Positions 15,650 to 23,984 of a stretch of DNA of 33,890 bases are shown here, in pieces. The translations under genes and the position numbers were made by a program. Source of the stretch: an uncultured Bacteroides sp. (lineage in GTDB: Bacteria; Bacteroidota; Bacteroidia; Bacteroidales; Bacteroidaceae); NCBI GenBank assembly GCA_944322275.1, contig CALUOV010000012.1, forward strand, positions 1-33,890, read 5' to 3'. Every line of letters begins with the position of its first letter. The stretch's first letter is position 1. The notes beneath the pieces are model-generated. The model did not search any database. It was not told where the DNA came from and saw only the letters and a program-made list of their open reading frames with translations.

Positions 15650-18067
15650 ATGAAGAAGACTCTATTAACTTGGATTCTCGGAGTGCTGACTATCTGTTTG
15701 GCGGTCCCAATGTCTGCGCAAGTGTCGTTTGGCGAAGCGCGGAAGTTCAATGACGGGTGGCTCTTCCGTCTGGAAGATGATTCCGCCTTTAAGCAAAACG
15801 TCTATGATGATGCGGAGTGGCGTAAGCTGGATTTGCCGCACGACTGGTCCATTGAGGGGCAGATTTCGCCCGACTTGGCCAGCTGTACGGGCTATCTGCC
15901 CGGCGGTATCGGCTGGTATCGGAAACATTTCTCAGTGAGCGACAAGGCTGCGCGCCATTACATTTATTTCGAAGGTGTGTACAATCGGAGTGAGGTTTAT
16001 CTGAACGGTCATCTGTTGGGCAAACGTCCCAACGGATACATCTCCTTTATGTACGACCTGACGCCTTATTTGAAGAAAGACGGGGACAATGTCTTGGCGG
16101 TGCGTGTAGACCATAGCCGTTCGGCCGACTCACGCTGGTACACCGGTTCGGGCATCTACCGGGATGTATGGATGGTGTCGGCGGGCGACATTCACTTCGC
16201 CCAGTGGGGCATAGGCTGGCATGCTACATCGCTGACCGACCGTCGGGCTACTATAGCCGTGGATGTGGAAGTGCAGAAGCACGTAGACGCTTCCAGGAAG
16301 TTGGAGGTGAAAGCTTCGCTCTTCGATGCGGAAGGTGAAGAAGTGGCAAAGGCTTCACGAAAGATTGCCGATGGCAAAGTCGGTCTGACCCAACAGACCT
16401 TGACGCTCCGCGTGAACAGTCCGAAACGCTGGGACTTGGATACACCTTATTTATATACATTGAAAACAGAATTGTTGGCGGATGGAGAGCGGATAGACGC
16501 CGCCGAGACGAAGGTAGGGCTCCGCACATTAGAATTCGATTCCAACAAAGGGTTTGCCTTGAACGGGCGATGGATGAAGGTGAAAGGCGTCTGCCTGCAC
16601 CATGATGCCGGAGTGTTGGGAGCCGTTGTGCCGCCCGAAGTATGGGAACGCCGCCTGCTTAATCTGAAGAATTACATCGGAGTGAACGCTATCCGCTTGA
16701 GCCATAATCCACAGGCTCCCGTGTTGTATGACTTATGCGACCGACTGGGACTACTGGTGATGGATGAGGCTTCGGATGAGTGGGAATTTCCCAAGCGCAA
16801 GTGGATTAAGGGATGGAACAAAGGAGAGCCAGGCTTTCAAGGCTCCTACGACTTCTTTGAAGAATGGATAGAGCAGGACGTGACAGACATGGTACGACGT
16901 GACCGTAACCACCCCAGCATTTTCTTATGGAGCATTGGCAATGAGGTGGATTATCCCAATGACCCTTACTCACATCCCATATTAGACGGAACAACCATCA
17001 ATCAGCCGATGTTCGGAGGTTATAAGCCCGATGCTCCGGACGCCATGCGCATCGGTGTCATTGCCCAACGGCTGGCCGATTGTGTGCGCGCCGTAGATAA
17101 GAGCCGTCCCGTGACCGGTGCTTTGGCAGGTGTCGTGATGTCCAACCAGACCGCTTATCCCGAAGCCGTGGATGTTGTGGGCTATAACTATACGGAGAAC
17201 CGTTATGACGAAGACCATGCCACCTATCCCAACCGCATTATCTACGGAAGCGAGACAGGGTCAGGCATCGACACTTGGCATGCCGTACGTGACCGTGATT
17301 TTATCTTTGGCCAGTTCATCTGGACGGGAACTGATTATTTGGGTGAGGCAGGCGCATGGCCGTCACGCGGATTGGGCACGGGATTGCTGGATTTTGCCAG
17401 TCTGCCAAAACCTCGTGCATGGTTTCGTGCCACGATGTGGAAAGACGAATCGGTGACTTATGCCGGAACCTATCCGAAGAATCGGTGGGTCTCGCCTGAC
17501 GCTTGGGATATCTGGAATTACGAGCCGGGACAGGAAATCCGTGTGGTGTGCTACACCAACGCTCCGCAAGCCCGTCTGATGTTGAATGGCAAGGAAGTGG
17601 GTGCTATGAAACCTTACGATGATAAGAGTGGTATTCTTTATTGGGACATTCCTTATGAAGCGGGTGAATTGATAGCTGAAGGCTGCGATGCGTCAGGTGA
17701 AGTGTTGTCCAGCTATATTCTACGCACGACCGGACGTCCGTATGCCATCCGTGTGAAAGCGGATCGTGAAACGCTTTCTGCCGGAAAAGCTACGGCACAT
17801 ATAGAGATAAAGGTAGTCGATGAAAGGGGCTTGACGGTGAAATTGGCCGATAATGAGATTACTTGCCGGGTGGAAGGCCCCGCCCGTCTGCTAGGCTTAG
17901 AGAATGGTGCCAATAATGACATGTCCGAGCATCGAGACAACCGCCAGCGTGTACACATGGGACGTCTGTTAGCCTATATACAGACTACCGGCGAAACGGG
18001 AGACATTCGCGTCACCTTTACTTCTCCCTTGTTGCAAAAGGCGGAAGTGACGATAAAAGCGGAATAA
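15650..18067 (+). CDS. Secreted glycoside hydrolase family 2 (beta-galactosidase-like, DUF4982 type)
   Basis: The enzyme has about 805 residues, with a signal peptide ending MSAQ. The ATG at 15650 has GAAGGA 7 bases upstream and gives a standard signal peptide; an in-frame ATG at 15635 would add five residues. It has the GH2 order: jelly-roll sugar-binding domain (PHDWSIEG, GIGWYRK, NGYISF), Ig-like domain, then a TIM barrel with acid/base Glu in WSIGNEVDY (about 432) and nucleophile Glu in YGSETGSG (about 535). A DUF4982-like domain (VVCYTNAPQARLMLNGKEVG) and a final beta-domain follow. It should remove terminal beta-galactose or a related sugar in the periplasm. Exact specificity is uncertain. 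It stands as a single gene. Confidence 0.9.
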   Translation: MKKTLLTWILGVLTICLAVPMSAQVSFGEARKFNDGWLFRLEDDSAFKQNVYDDAEWRKLDLPHDWSIEGQISPDLASCTGYLPGGIGWYRKHFSVSDKAARHYIYFEGVYNRSEVYLNGHLLGKRPNGYISFMYDLTPYLKKDGDNVLAVRVDHSRSADSRWYTGSGIYRDVWMVSAGDIHFAQWGIGWHATSLTDRRATIAVDVEVQKHVDASRKLEVKASLFDAEGEEVAKASRKIADGKVGLTQQTLTLRVNSPKRWDLDTPYLYTLKTELLADGERIDAAETKVGLRTLEFDSNKGFALNGRWMKVKGVCLHHDAGVLGAVVPPEVWERRLLNLKNYIGVNAIRLSHNPQAPVLYDLCDRLGLLVMDEASDEWEFPKRKWIKGWNKGEPGFQGSYDFFEEWIEQDVTDMVRRDRNHPSIFLWSIGNEVDYPNDPYSHPILDGTTINQPMFGGYKPDAPDAMRIGVIAQRLADCVRAVDKSRPVTGALAGVVMSNQTAYPEAVDVVGYNYTENRYDEDHATYPNRIIYGSETGSGIDTWHAVRDRDFIFGQFIWTGTDYLGEAGAWPSRGLGTGLLDFASLPKPRAWFRATMWKDESVTYAGTYPKNRWVSPDAWDIWNYEPGQEIRVVCYTNAPQARLMLNGKEVGAMKPYDDKSGILYWDIPYEAGELIAEGCDASGEVLSSYILRTTGRPYAIRVKADRETLSAGKATAHIEIKVVDERGLTVKLADNEITCRVEGPARLLGLENGANNDMSEHRDNRQRVHMGRLLAYIQTTGETGDIRVTFTSPLLQKAEVTIKAE

Positions 18068-18077
18068 GAAATAAACA

Positions 18078-18155
18078 CAGGCACAAAGGTGCAGAATGAT
18101 TTTGTAAACAGGTAAATCAAATTTCCACACCTCTGTGTCTGTGTATCCTGTGCCT
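18078..18155. repeat. Imperfect nested inverted repeat between convergent genes
   Basis: AGGCACA (18079-18085) with TGTGCCT (18149-18155) and, inside it, AGGTG (18087-18091) with CACCT (18128-18132) can form an interrupted stem between the GH2 end and the GH105 remnant. The right arm also holds short CTGTGT repeats. It could be a weak bidirectional terminator. Confidence 0.35.
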
Positions 18156-18177
18156 TGTTACAGTTCTTAAGCAGATT

Positions 18178-18663
18178 TTATTTCAACTTATACACTTCGC
18201 TGCCCGCCAGCAGGAAACAACCTACGCCGAAGTCTTCAAAGTCGGGCACTTTGTCGTATGTGACGGGCTGGCTGTCTTTCGGCTCCTTACCGGTGCCTTG
18301 CACATAGCCTAAGAAACCGTTGGGGTGTACACATTCTTTCACCATGGCATTCCATGCTTTCAGCAGCACGGGCAAGTATTCATTCCTGTCCAACAGTCCT
18401 TTGCGTACGCCCCATGCCATGCCGTAGAGATAGATAGAATAGAGAGCCATCAGTCCTTATACGCCACGTGTCCAGATGTTGCTTGGACGTACCACATTAT
18501 TTACGTAAGACGGAGTACGATAGTCCTTATACTTTTTCATGAAGTAGTCGTTGACTTTGACAATGGTATTCAAAGTCTCTTTCTGATTGGGTAGGTTTTG
18601 CGCTTTCGCAAATCCGAAGTACAAAAATACAATGATGAACAGTAGGGTAATTCTCTTTTCCAT
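18178..18663 (-). pseudogene. Remnant of a GH105/GH88-type unsaturated glycuronyl hydrolase
   Basis: Reading from 18663, the frame begins with a signal peptide (MEKRITLLFIIVFLYFGFAKA-Q) and reaches VVRPSNIWTRGV, then meets TAA (18459-18457). It resumes in the same frame with GLMALYSIYLYGMAWGVRKG and ends with PDFEDFGVGCFLLAGSEVYKL. Intact homologues of about 370-400 residues have WTRGVYYEGLMALY here, so the stop fits loss of about 6 bases. LMALYSIY (family N-terminal third) joins directly to YGMAWG (C-terminal quarter), implying an in-frame deletion of roughly 200 codons. The catalytic aspartate region is missing. Family members remove 4,5-unsaturated uronic acid from oligosaccharides made by lyases such as PL10. 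It follows GH97 by 43 bases on the same strand. Confidence 0.85.
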
Positions 18664-18692
18664 GATTAGAAAATCTTTATTAGTAAATGAGG

Positions 18693-18700
18693 CAAAGTTA
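18693..18700 (-). promoter_or_regulatory. -7-like element before the GH105 remnant
   Basis: The minus strand reads TAACTTTG, matching TAnnTTTG, 29 bases upstream of the remnant's ATG in the short gap after GH97. The remnant may once have had its own promoter. Confidence 0.3.
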
Positions 18701-18706
18701 AAGTTT

Positions 18707-20647
18707 TTATTGGTTGCTTAAGCCCGTTTTCTGAATGCGCAGACAGGCTCCTCCTCCAGGAGCCAGTTTGACAGAGAGTGAATCACCTGACTTGACTTTG
18801 CGTGTCTCCACTTGGTAAGACTCCCTGTTTGTCAGATAGTGCGCATCGTCTCCGTCCAGCATCAGTTGCGCTGTATAAGTACCTTTCGGTAGAAACGTCA
18901 AGGGGATGGACAGAGTCCTTGCTTCCTCGTTTGTGGCTGCCGCTATCAGATAATCTTTATCCGTCTCACGCATCATCACAATGTAAGCTCCGATTTTCCC
19001 CGCTAGGGTACGGCTCTCTTTCCAAGGCATCCTTTGAGCAGACAGGAAAGCCAGCAGTTCCGGATATTTGTGATACATTTCGGGAATGTCTGGAAGGATG
19101 GTCACACCGGAGAACGTTATCAGCGTACGCGCAGCTTCGGCTACCACCGTTGAAGGCACCGGCTGGTTTTCGTCCACCCGGGTTGTAGGCCCTTGACGTA
19201 AATCGAACATTCCGTTATTCATATCCAACGGACCGGCCAGCATGTTCACAAAGACTGAGGTAACAAACGTTTTCGGCTCGAATACCCGGTGTGCATCCAG
19301 TTGTGCCTGACAATATTCACGGGTCACCGCATTGGGCCAAGTACGCATTTGCCCGTAAGGATGAACCGGCCCGTCATGGAAGTCTACCAAAAGTTTATTC
19401 TCGGCGCAAAGGCGGGTAATCAATTGCGTTCTTACGTTTTTCTCTTCAGGCGTTCCGTTCATGAACCCATATTTTACACCGGCCGCGCCCCATTCTCCAT
19501 ACTGCTTCAGCGTCTCCTCTATTGGGAATTGCCGGCCTCCTACGTCATTCAGATACAACCAGATGCCAACGCCTTTTTCCTTACCGTATGCCAATATACG
19601 TTTCACGTCATTTACCTTGCCGCCCGACAATGGGTCAGATGTTGCGTCAAATTCCGGGCCATACCAATTGGCATCCAATACCAAATACTTGAATCCTTGT
19701 TCGGCCGCAAAATCTACCATACGTACCCACGATGGATAATTCATGCTGTAAGTAAAGCCATTGTCCGTTATGGCTCCGTTGATACGCCAATCCCACACAG
19801 CTACTCCCGGCTTTACCCACGAAAAATCACCTGAAGGTTCCGGATTCAACAACTCTATCAGATGAGAATCCACCATCTCGCCCGGTGTGTTACCATGCAA
19901 AATGACACGCCAAGCAGAGAGATAGCCTGGTTCCAGCCGGGCTGGTTTAGAGACCACTTCAAACATTGTTTTTCCTTTGGAGGAGGACAACATCAGCGGT
20001 TCACCAGTACGCAAATCAGCTTCATGGAGTGCCATAAACTGGTGTTCGCCTGCCTGAATAGTCATGACCGGTTGTCGTTCGCCTTCCACTTCGCTCAGCC
20101 GGTCCGGCCCCAGATTGTGCAGTTCCCCGTTGTAGAACCAAGCCGTATAATCACCCGCAAAGCAGTATTGTGTACATTCTTCGCTTACGTCCCCCCTTTG
20201 CTTGGCCGTTTTGGGGACAATGTACCGCCAAGCTACGCCGTCTCCATAGACGCGGAATACGATTTGTATTTGGTCTATGCCTTCCTTGTTTTCAGGTGCA
20301 TGGAAGTCTAAAGTCAGTTCGTTGTATTGGTCTTTTACTTCTGCCCGTTTTCCCCACACAGGTTTCCATACACCGTCATGGCTGGCGGTGGAGGTTGTTA
20401 CTTTCCAGTCGGCACCGGGAATTCTTCTTTGCGCCATGTCTTCAAACCCCAATTGGGAAGCCGAAATCAACTCTTCTCCCTTGTCGGCCAAGGAGTACAC
20501 ATATAGTCCTGCCGTATCTTTCCCCACAGACAATACTAAATCTCCATTGGGGGAATACAGTTGAAAACGAGTCGTGGCTGAGTTGCACGAATAAAAAACA
20601 GTAACCATGCAAGCAGCAAGTAAAGAATAGAATCCTGTTTTTTTCAT
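18707..20647 (-). CDS. Glycoside hydrolase family 97 (alpha-glycosidase family, atypical active-site motifs)
   Basis: The 646-residue exported protein has an N-terminal signal with a possible lipobox (FYSC, C21). It shows the GH97 layout: N-terminal beta-sandwich (about 25-280, including DGVAWRY and LHEADL), central (beta/alpha)8 barrel (about 280-545, starting GVAVWDW and MVDFAAEQGFKYLVLD), and C-terminal beta-domain. Barrel motifs include GVKYGFM (390-396), VDFHDGPVHPYGQMRTWPN (421-439) and LPDIPE (518-523). GH97 has inverting alpha-glucosidases (SusB) and retaining alpha-galactosidases; this protein fits neither signature clearly, since KYGF stands where a KxDF-type acid might be expected and HDG where SusB-like proteins have HE. 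Specificity is therefore open. It lies upstream of the GH105 remnant on the same strand. Confidence 0.87.
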   Translation of the reverse strand: MKKTGFYSLLAACMVTVFYSCNSATTRFQLYSPNGDLVLSVGKDTAGLYVYSLADKGEELISASQLGFEDMAQRRIPGADWKVTTSTASHDGVWKPVWGKRAEVKDQYNELTLDFHAPENKEGIDQIQIVFRVYGDGVAWRYIVPKTAKQRGDVSEECTQYCFAGDYTAWFYNGELHNLGPDRLSEVEGERQPVMTIQAGEHQFMALHEADLRTGEPLMLSSSKGKTMFEVVSKPARLEPGYLSAWRVILHGNTPGEMVDSHLIELLNPEPSGDFSWVKPGVAVWDWRINGAITDNGFTYSMNYPSWVRMVDFAAEQGFKYLVLDANWYGPEFDATSDPLSGGKVNDVKRILAYGKEKGVGIWLYLNDVGGRQFPIEETLKQYGEWGAAGVKYGFMNGTPEEKNVRTQLITRLCAENKLLVDFHDGPVHPYGQMRTWPNAVTREYCQAQLDAHRVFEPKTFVTSVFVNMLAGPLDMNNGMFDLRQGPTTRVDENQPVPSTVVAEAARTLITFSGVTILPDIPEMYHKYPELLAFLSAQRMPWKESRTLAGKIGAYIVMMRETDKDYLIAAATNEEARTLSIPLTFLPKGTYTAQLMLDGDDAHYLTNRESYQVETRKVKSGDSLSVKLAPGGGACLRIQKTGLSNQ

Positions 20648-20689
20648 AATGAAATGGATTAGATCGTGTTTATTTCCCGCTTTTTCTTA

Positions 20690-20697
20690 CAAAGATA
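20690..20697 (-). promoter_or_regulatory. -7 promoter element of the GH97 gene
   Basis: The minus strand reads TATCTTTG, a full TAnnTTTG match 43 bases upstream of the ATG at 20647. Confidence 0.5.
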
Positions 20698-20828
20698 TAA
20701 AAATCAGCAGATAAAAATGGGGCGTGCCGTAGAATTTTGTGCATTGGCGCAATGCGATTTTACTGGGTTGTTCCGGCTTCGTATATTCTTTTCCATACTG
20801 CGGATTATGAAAGTTCGGATTTTTATTA

Positions 20829-20836
20829 TAATTTTG
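20829..20836 (+). promoter_or_regulatory. -7 promoter element of the M48 peptidase gene
   Basis: TAATTTTG matches TAnnTTTG, 27 bases before the ATG at 20864. It argues against the upstream in-frame ATG at 20666. Confidence 0.45.
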
Positions 20837-20863
20837 CAGAGAAAGTGTAAAAACAATCGAGGC

Positions 20864-21661
20864 ATGAAAACATCTATTTTGAGAACGCTACTCATGTTGC
20901 TTTGCATGGGGACGGCATTTCCTGCAATGGCACAGTTCAATTGGAGGAAAGCAATCAGCGGTGCTGTTAAAGCTGTAAAGGCTGTTACATTGACTGATGA
21001 GCAAATGGCTGAGTATGTGAAAGAATACATTGATTGGATGGACAAAAATAATCAGGTGTGCGCAGATGACAATTCTTATACCATTCGTTTGAGGAAACTT
21101 ACGGAGGGGCTGACCGATGCAGATGGAATTCCTCTGAACTTTAAGGTGTATTACGTGACGGACGTGAACGCTTTTGCTTGTGCTGACGGGAGTATCCGTG
21201 TGTTTTCAGCCTTGATGGACATCATGACGGATGAGGAGCTGCTCGGTGTCATTGGCCATGAGATAGGACACATTGCACATCGTGACTCTAAAGACGGTTT
21301 CCGTACCGCCTTGCTCGCTTCTGCTCTCAAAGATGGAATTTCCTCAGGAGGAGGAAAAGTAGCGGAACTGACCGAGTCGCAGATGGTTGAGCTTGGTGAG
21401 GCGTTGCTGAATGCCCGTTATTCGCAGAAGCAAGAGCGGGAAGCAGACGATTATGGTTATGAGTTTTTAAAAAAGTATGGGAAGAATCCGTGGGCGATGG
21501 CGCTCTCTTTTCAGCGGCTGAAGGCCTTGCAGGGAGAAGCCGGGACGGAACAGACCGGAAAACTTAACCAATTGTTCTCAACGCATCCCGATTTGGACAC
21601 CCGCATCCAGCGTATGGAAGAGAGGGTGCTTGCGGACGGAATCGAGAAACCTGCTTCTTGA
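20864..21661 (+). CDS. Secreted M48 family zinc metalloprotease
   Basis: The 265-residue protein has a signal peptide (1-24, ending PAMA-Q). The start at 20864 was chosen because it gives this peptide and follows a promoter element; the frame stays open to 20666. The zinc motif is HEIGH (132-136), with the third ligand glutamate in QEREADDYG (E193). A C-terminal tail STHPDLDTRIQRMEER is typical of BepA/Oma1-like M48 proteases, which act in envelope protein quality control. It has no transmembrane segment beyond the signal, so a soluble periplasmic enzyme is likely. It is convergent with the TetR gene, with 46 bases between the ends. Confidence 0.9.
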   Translation: MKTSILRTLLMLLCMGTAFPAMAQFNWRKAISGAVKAVKAVTLTDEQMAEYVKEYIDWMDKNNQVCADDNSYTIRLRKLTEGLTDADGIPLNFKVYYVTDVNAFACADGSIRVFSALMDIMTDEELLGVIGHEIGHIAHRDSKDGFRTALLASALKDGISSGGGKVAELTESQMVELGEALLNARYSQKQEREADDYGYEFLKKYGKNPWAMALSFQRLKALQGEAGTEQTGKLNQLFSTHPDLDTRIQRMEERVLADGIEKPAS

Positions 21662-21707
21662 AAACAAGTTGATATTCCTTTCATTTTGATAAAAGGAGAA
21701 AGTTGTT

Positions 21708-22349
21708 TTAGCGGTTCGAAATCCGGTATTTGTTGATAAAGCGTTCCAGTTCTTCCGAGCCTTTGGGAGTAGAAATGCCTCTTAAGAACGTGAACATAAT
21801 GGACTCGTACACATCTAAGAAAGGATAAGTCTTGCAGATGTCACTTTCCATCAATATGTCAATCTGCGCACGGAGTAAAGAATTGACAATGGGAAAGTTG
21901 ACGTCTTCGCGAAAATAGCCTTGCCGTACTCCCTCTTTAAAGAAATTGACCGCATCTTCTGTTGTTCTGTTATTACCGTTTCTCAGTTGTTCATAGGCAC
22001 GGGGGTATTTTTTGATATCATCAAAAAACCTTTTGTTGGTAGCGTGAAACCGCTCAATGCTCCGTTGATAACGCTTCAATAACACCTCCAACACATTAAC
22101 TGAGTTGCTTGTCTGTTCACGCATATAGATTTCCTCCGTTTTAATGTCTCTACGGATGCACTCTATCAATAATGCTTCTTTGTCCGAGAATAATTCATAG
22201 AGTGTACGCTTGGATATGCCAAAAGAAGCGGCAATATCGTCCATGGTAACACTGCGTATCCCCTCTTTGGCAAAGAGTTCTCCTGCTGCGATGATTATTT
22301 TCTCTCTCAAATCTCGACGCATAATTGGAATTTTGTCTGGCTCTTTCAT
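21708..22349 (-). CDS. TetR/AcrR family transcriptional regulator
   Basis: The 213-residue protein has an N-terminal DNA-binding domain (about 12-60) with the TetR pattern AAGELFAKEGIRSVTMDDIAASFGISKRTLYELFSDKEAL. A helical ligand-binding and dimerisation domain follows (about 65-213). An alternative start at residue 10 (22322) is possible. In this phylum such regulators often repress RND efflux operons, but the efflux operon here is about 8 kb away and no efflux gene is adjacent, so the target is unknown. It has its own promoter element and is convergent with the M48 protease gene. Confidence 0.9.
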   Translation of the reverse strand: MKEPDKIPIMRRDLREKIIIAAGELFAKEGIRSVTMDDIAASFGISKRTLYELFSDKEALLIECIRRDIKTEEIYMREQTSNSVNVLEVLLKRYQRSIERFHATNKRFFDDIKKYPRAYEQLRNGNNRTTEDAVNFFKEGVRQGYFREDVNFPIVNSLLRAQIDILMESDICKTYPFLDVYESIMFTFLRGISTPKGSEELERFINKYRISNR

Positions 22350-22390
22350 AACAAATCTATAGAAGCGTGATTATCTGTTGAAAAACGAAA

Positions 22391-22398
22391 CAAAGATA
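22391..22398 (-). promoter_or_regulatory. -7 promoter element of the TetR gene
   Basis: The minus strand reads TATCTTTG, matching TAnnTTTG, 41 bases upstream of the ATG at 22349. A TTG on the minus strand (22421-22419) about 20 bases upstream could be the -33 core. That position lies inside the preceding terminator hairpin. Confidence 0.5.
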
Positions 22399-22430
22399 AA
22401 AAAAGAAAACTCAACCTCCAAGCTGAGTTT
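22399..22430 (-). terminator. Rho-independent terminator for leftward transcripts
   Basis: On the minus strand AAACTCA (22430-22424) and TGAGTTT (22413-22407) form a 7-bp stem, followed by TCTTTTTTT. It should stop transcripts from the PepSY-like gene just before the TetR promoter. The plus strand also has CCTTTTTTG after the stem, so it can act both ways. Confidence 0.65.
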
Positions 22431-22538
22431 CCTTTTTTGTTTGTTTGGCGTGCATTATTTATTGGGGAAAGCTTCGAGCATTTACAATTATAGTTTTCTC
22501 CCCCCGCATATTTCAGACATTAGTCATTCGAAAATGCA

Positions 22539-22573
22539 TAATCCCGACCTCCAATTATCGGAAGTCGGGATTA
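22539..22573 (-). terminator. Stable hairpin downstream of the PepSY-like gene
   Basis: TAATCCCGAC-TCC (22539-22552) pairs with GGA-GTCGGGATTA (22560-22573): 14 positions with one mismatch and a 7-base loop, about 50 bases past the stop codon on the minus strand. Only a short T run (CATTTTCG) follows. It may be a weak terminator or an mRNA-stabilising 3' stem. Confidence 0.5.
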
Positions 22574-22624
22574 TCACTATAATAGTACCAGTTAAGCGAT
22601 AGTCAATGGCTTTTTGTCATTTAT

Positions 22625-23065
22625 TTAGTCATCGCTATCCATGTCGATGACGTTGAACTGAAGGTCGAACTTGATTTCCCAGAAATTGGAAAGCCGGATT
22701 TCGTAAGAATAACGGTCTTTTTCGATGGAGAGAATTTTGGCGTCGGGATAGTTCGTTTTTACGAACTCTGCAATCTGGGTAGGTATTACACTGGCAGGCA
22801 CTCCCGTGTGTTTGCACTGAACGTCCGTCCATGCTCCCTTCTTGTCAAACTCAATCTTGTCACCATTGACAAACATCAGGTCGTACGAAGTGTCGAATAT
22901 TTCACTTTCCTTCTTCACGAATGCCACTTTGGCGTCACCGAAATTCTGCTTTACAAACTGTTGTGCCGTAGCGGGAAGTTGGGCAAAGGTGATAGCCTTG
23001 TCATTGTCGGCCGATACGAACTGTAAAGTAAATACACTCACTAATAATAAAAATAACTTTTTCAT
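22625..23065 (-). CDS. PepSY-like (DUF2874) secreted protein
   Basis: The 146-residue protein has a signal peptide (1-19, ending VSA-D). Two related halves follow: LPATAQQFVKQNFGDAKVAFVKKE...YDLMFVNGDKIEFDKKGAW and IPTQIAEFVKTNYPDAKILSIEKD...YEIRLSNFWEIKFDLQFN. Each has a helix followed by a beta-meander, the pattern of the BLIP-like/PepSY-like family common in Bacteroidota. The molecular role of these periplasmic proteins is not established. No typical TAnnTTTG was found; TTTCTTTG (23126-23119, minus) is a weak candidate. The inverted repeat AAAGGGTT/AACCCTTT (23081-23088, 23129-23136) flanks it. Confidence 0.85.
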   Translation of the reverse strand: MKKLFLLLVSVFTLQFVSADNDKAITFAQLPATAQQFVKQNFGDAKVAFVKKESEIFDTSYDLMFVNGDKIEFDKKGAWTDVQCKHTGVPASVIPTQIAEFVKTNYPDAKILSIEKDRYSYEIRLSNFWEIKFDLQFNVIDMDSDD

Positions 23066-23177
23066 AATAGAACTTTTTTTAAAGGGTTATTAATTCGTCT
23101 TTATTTGTTTTCGTACTGCAAAGAAACGAACCCTTTTAGGAAAGAATTGGGAAAAACGGAGCAATTTCATGAAAAAA

Positions 23178-23825
23178 TTATTTTTCTTCTGTCAAACGCT
23201 TCAATTCCATCAGATAATACCCTATGACAGAGGCTCCTTCACTGGTCTCTCTTCGTAAGCGTTTTAGCAAGTGGGTGTGATCGCCAAGCAGAGACGCCAT
23301 TTTTTCCTTGCCGACAAATTCGGCACGGCCGTTACGTGGATTGATTTCATAGAATACGCGCGCGTTAATTAAAGCTGATGCGGCTATGGCGTTGCCCACA
23401 TCACCGCCCAGACGTGGCGCATTGGCTGGGGTAGAAGTGCTGGAAGCGGCTTGTCCCACAGGTTGTGCGCAGAAATACACATGCTCACCGATTTGAATGG
23501 CCGGGGCGAAATAGCTTCCAAAACGATAACGCTTGTAGCGCATCTTCCGGCAATTGACATAGAGCGTTGTATCTATCCGCACGGCGTAGCAGCGCTTGCG
23601 CAGATAACGGCTCAGACTCGGGTTGTCTTTGGCTTCGATGCGATAATCGCCTCCGCTCAGCAACAGAATTTTATTCTTCGAACGTTTTTCTACCAGCAAA
23701 GTTGTAACCGTATCGCCCTCCTGCGCCACCAGTTCGTGTAGATTGGCGTATATCACCTGCTGCGCCTTGCACGGAATAGCCAGCAAGATTGTAAGAACCG
23801 TAAAAACAAATCCATATTTCTTCAT
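23178..23825 (-). CDS. Secreted protein of unknown function
   Basis: The 215-residue protein starts at 23825, giving a signal peptide MKKYGFVFTVLTILLAIPCKA-QQ. An in-frame ATG at 23849 would place eight hydrophilic residues before it, which is less likely. The mature part begins with a short beta-rich region (VTTLLVEKRSKNKILLLSGGDYRIEAKD), then a conserved-looking NPSLSRYLRKRCYAVRIDTTLYVNCRKMRYKRYRFG. A glycine/alanine/serine-rich low-complexity stretch with a hydrophobic segment follows (LGGDVGNAIAASALINARVFYEI), then a basic helical tail. No catalytic motif is recognised. It could be a Bacteroidota-specific envelope protein. It lies 112 bases upstream of the PepSY-like gene on the same strand. 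Confidence 0.75.
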   Translation of the reverse strand: MKKYGFVFTVLTILLAIPCKAQQVIYANLHELVAQEGDTVTTLLVEKRSKNKILLLSGGDYRIEAKDNPSLSRYLRKRCYAVRIDTTLYVNCRKMRYKRYRFGSYFAPAIQIGEHVYFCAQPVGQAASSTSTPANAPRLGGDVGNAIAASALINARVFYEINPRNGRAEFVGKEKMASLLGDHTHLLKRLRRETSEGASVIGYYLMELKRLTEEK

Positions 23826-23948
23826 ATCAGTTGGACGGTTTAGCCACATGTTTCGGTTTTGGGGAGATAAAGATATATGTTTTTTGAGGAATCAGCAAGA
23901 ACGGGGCTAAAAAATATCTTTCGTATGGACGAAATCGGTGCAATTGAC

Positions 23949-23956
23949 TATCTTTG
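23949..23956 (+). promoter_or_regulatory. -7 promoter element of the MutS-like gene
   Basis: TATCTTTG matches TAnnTTTG, 28 bases before the ATG at 23985. No -33 TTTG is evident. Confidence 0.45.
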
Positions 23957-23984
23957 CCGCCATTAATCATGTAATCATGTCGAT

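Noticed and set aside
20666..20863. N-terminal extension of the M48 protease frame
   Set aside because: It would precede a typical signal peptide and cover a -7 promoter element; the start at 20864 explains both.
21661..21709. Possible terminator between the M48 and TetR genes
   Set aside because: Arms AAAACAA/TTGTTTT and CCTTT/AAAGG are separated by a large unpaired region, so the stem is weak and not clearly functional.
22378..22602. Small plus-strand open frame of 74 codons
   Set aside because: It runs through a terminator hairpin, the TetR promoter and a second hairpin, and has no convincing protein features.
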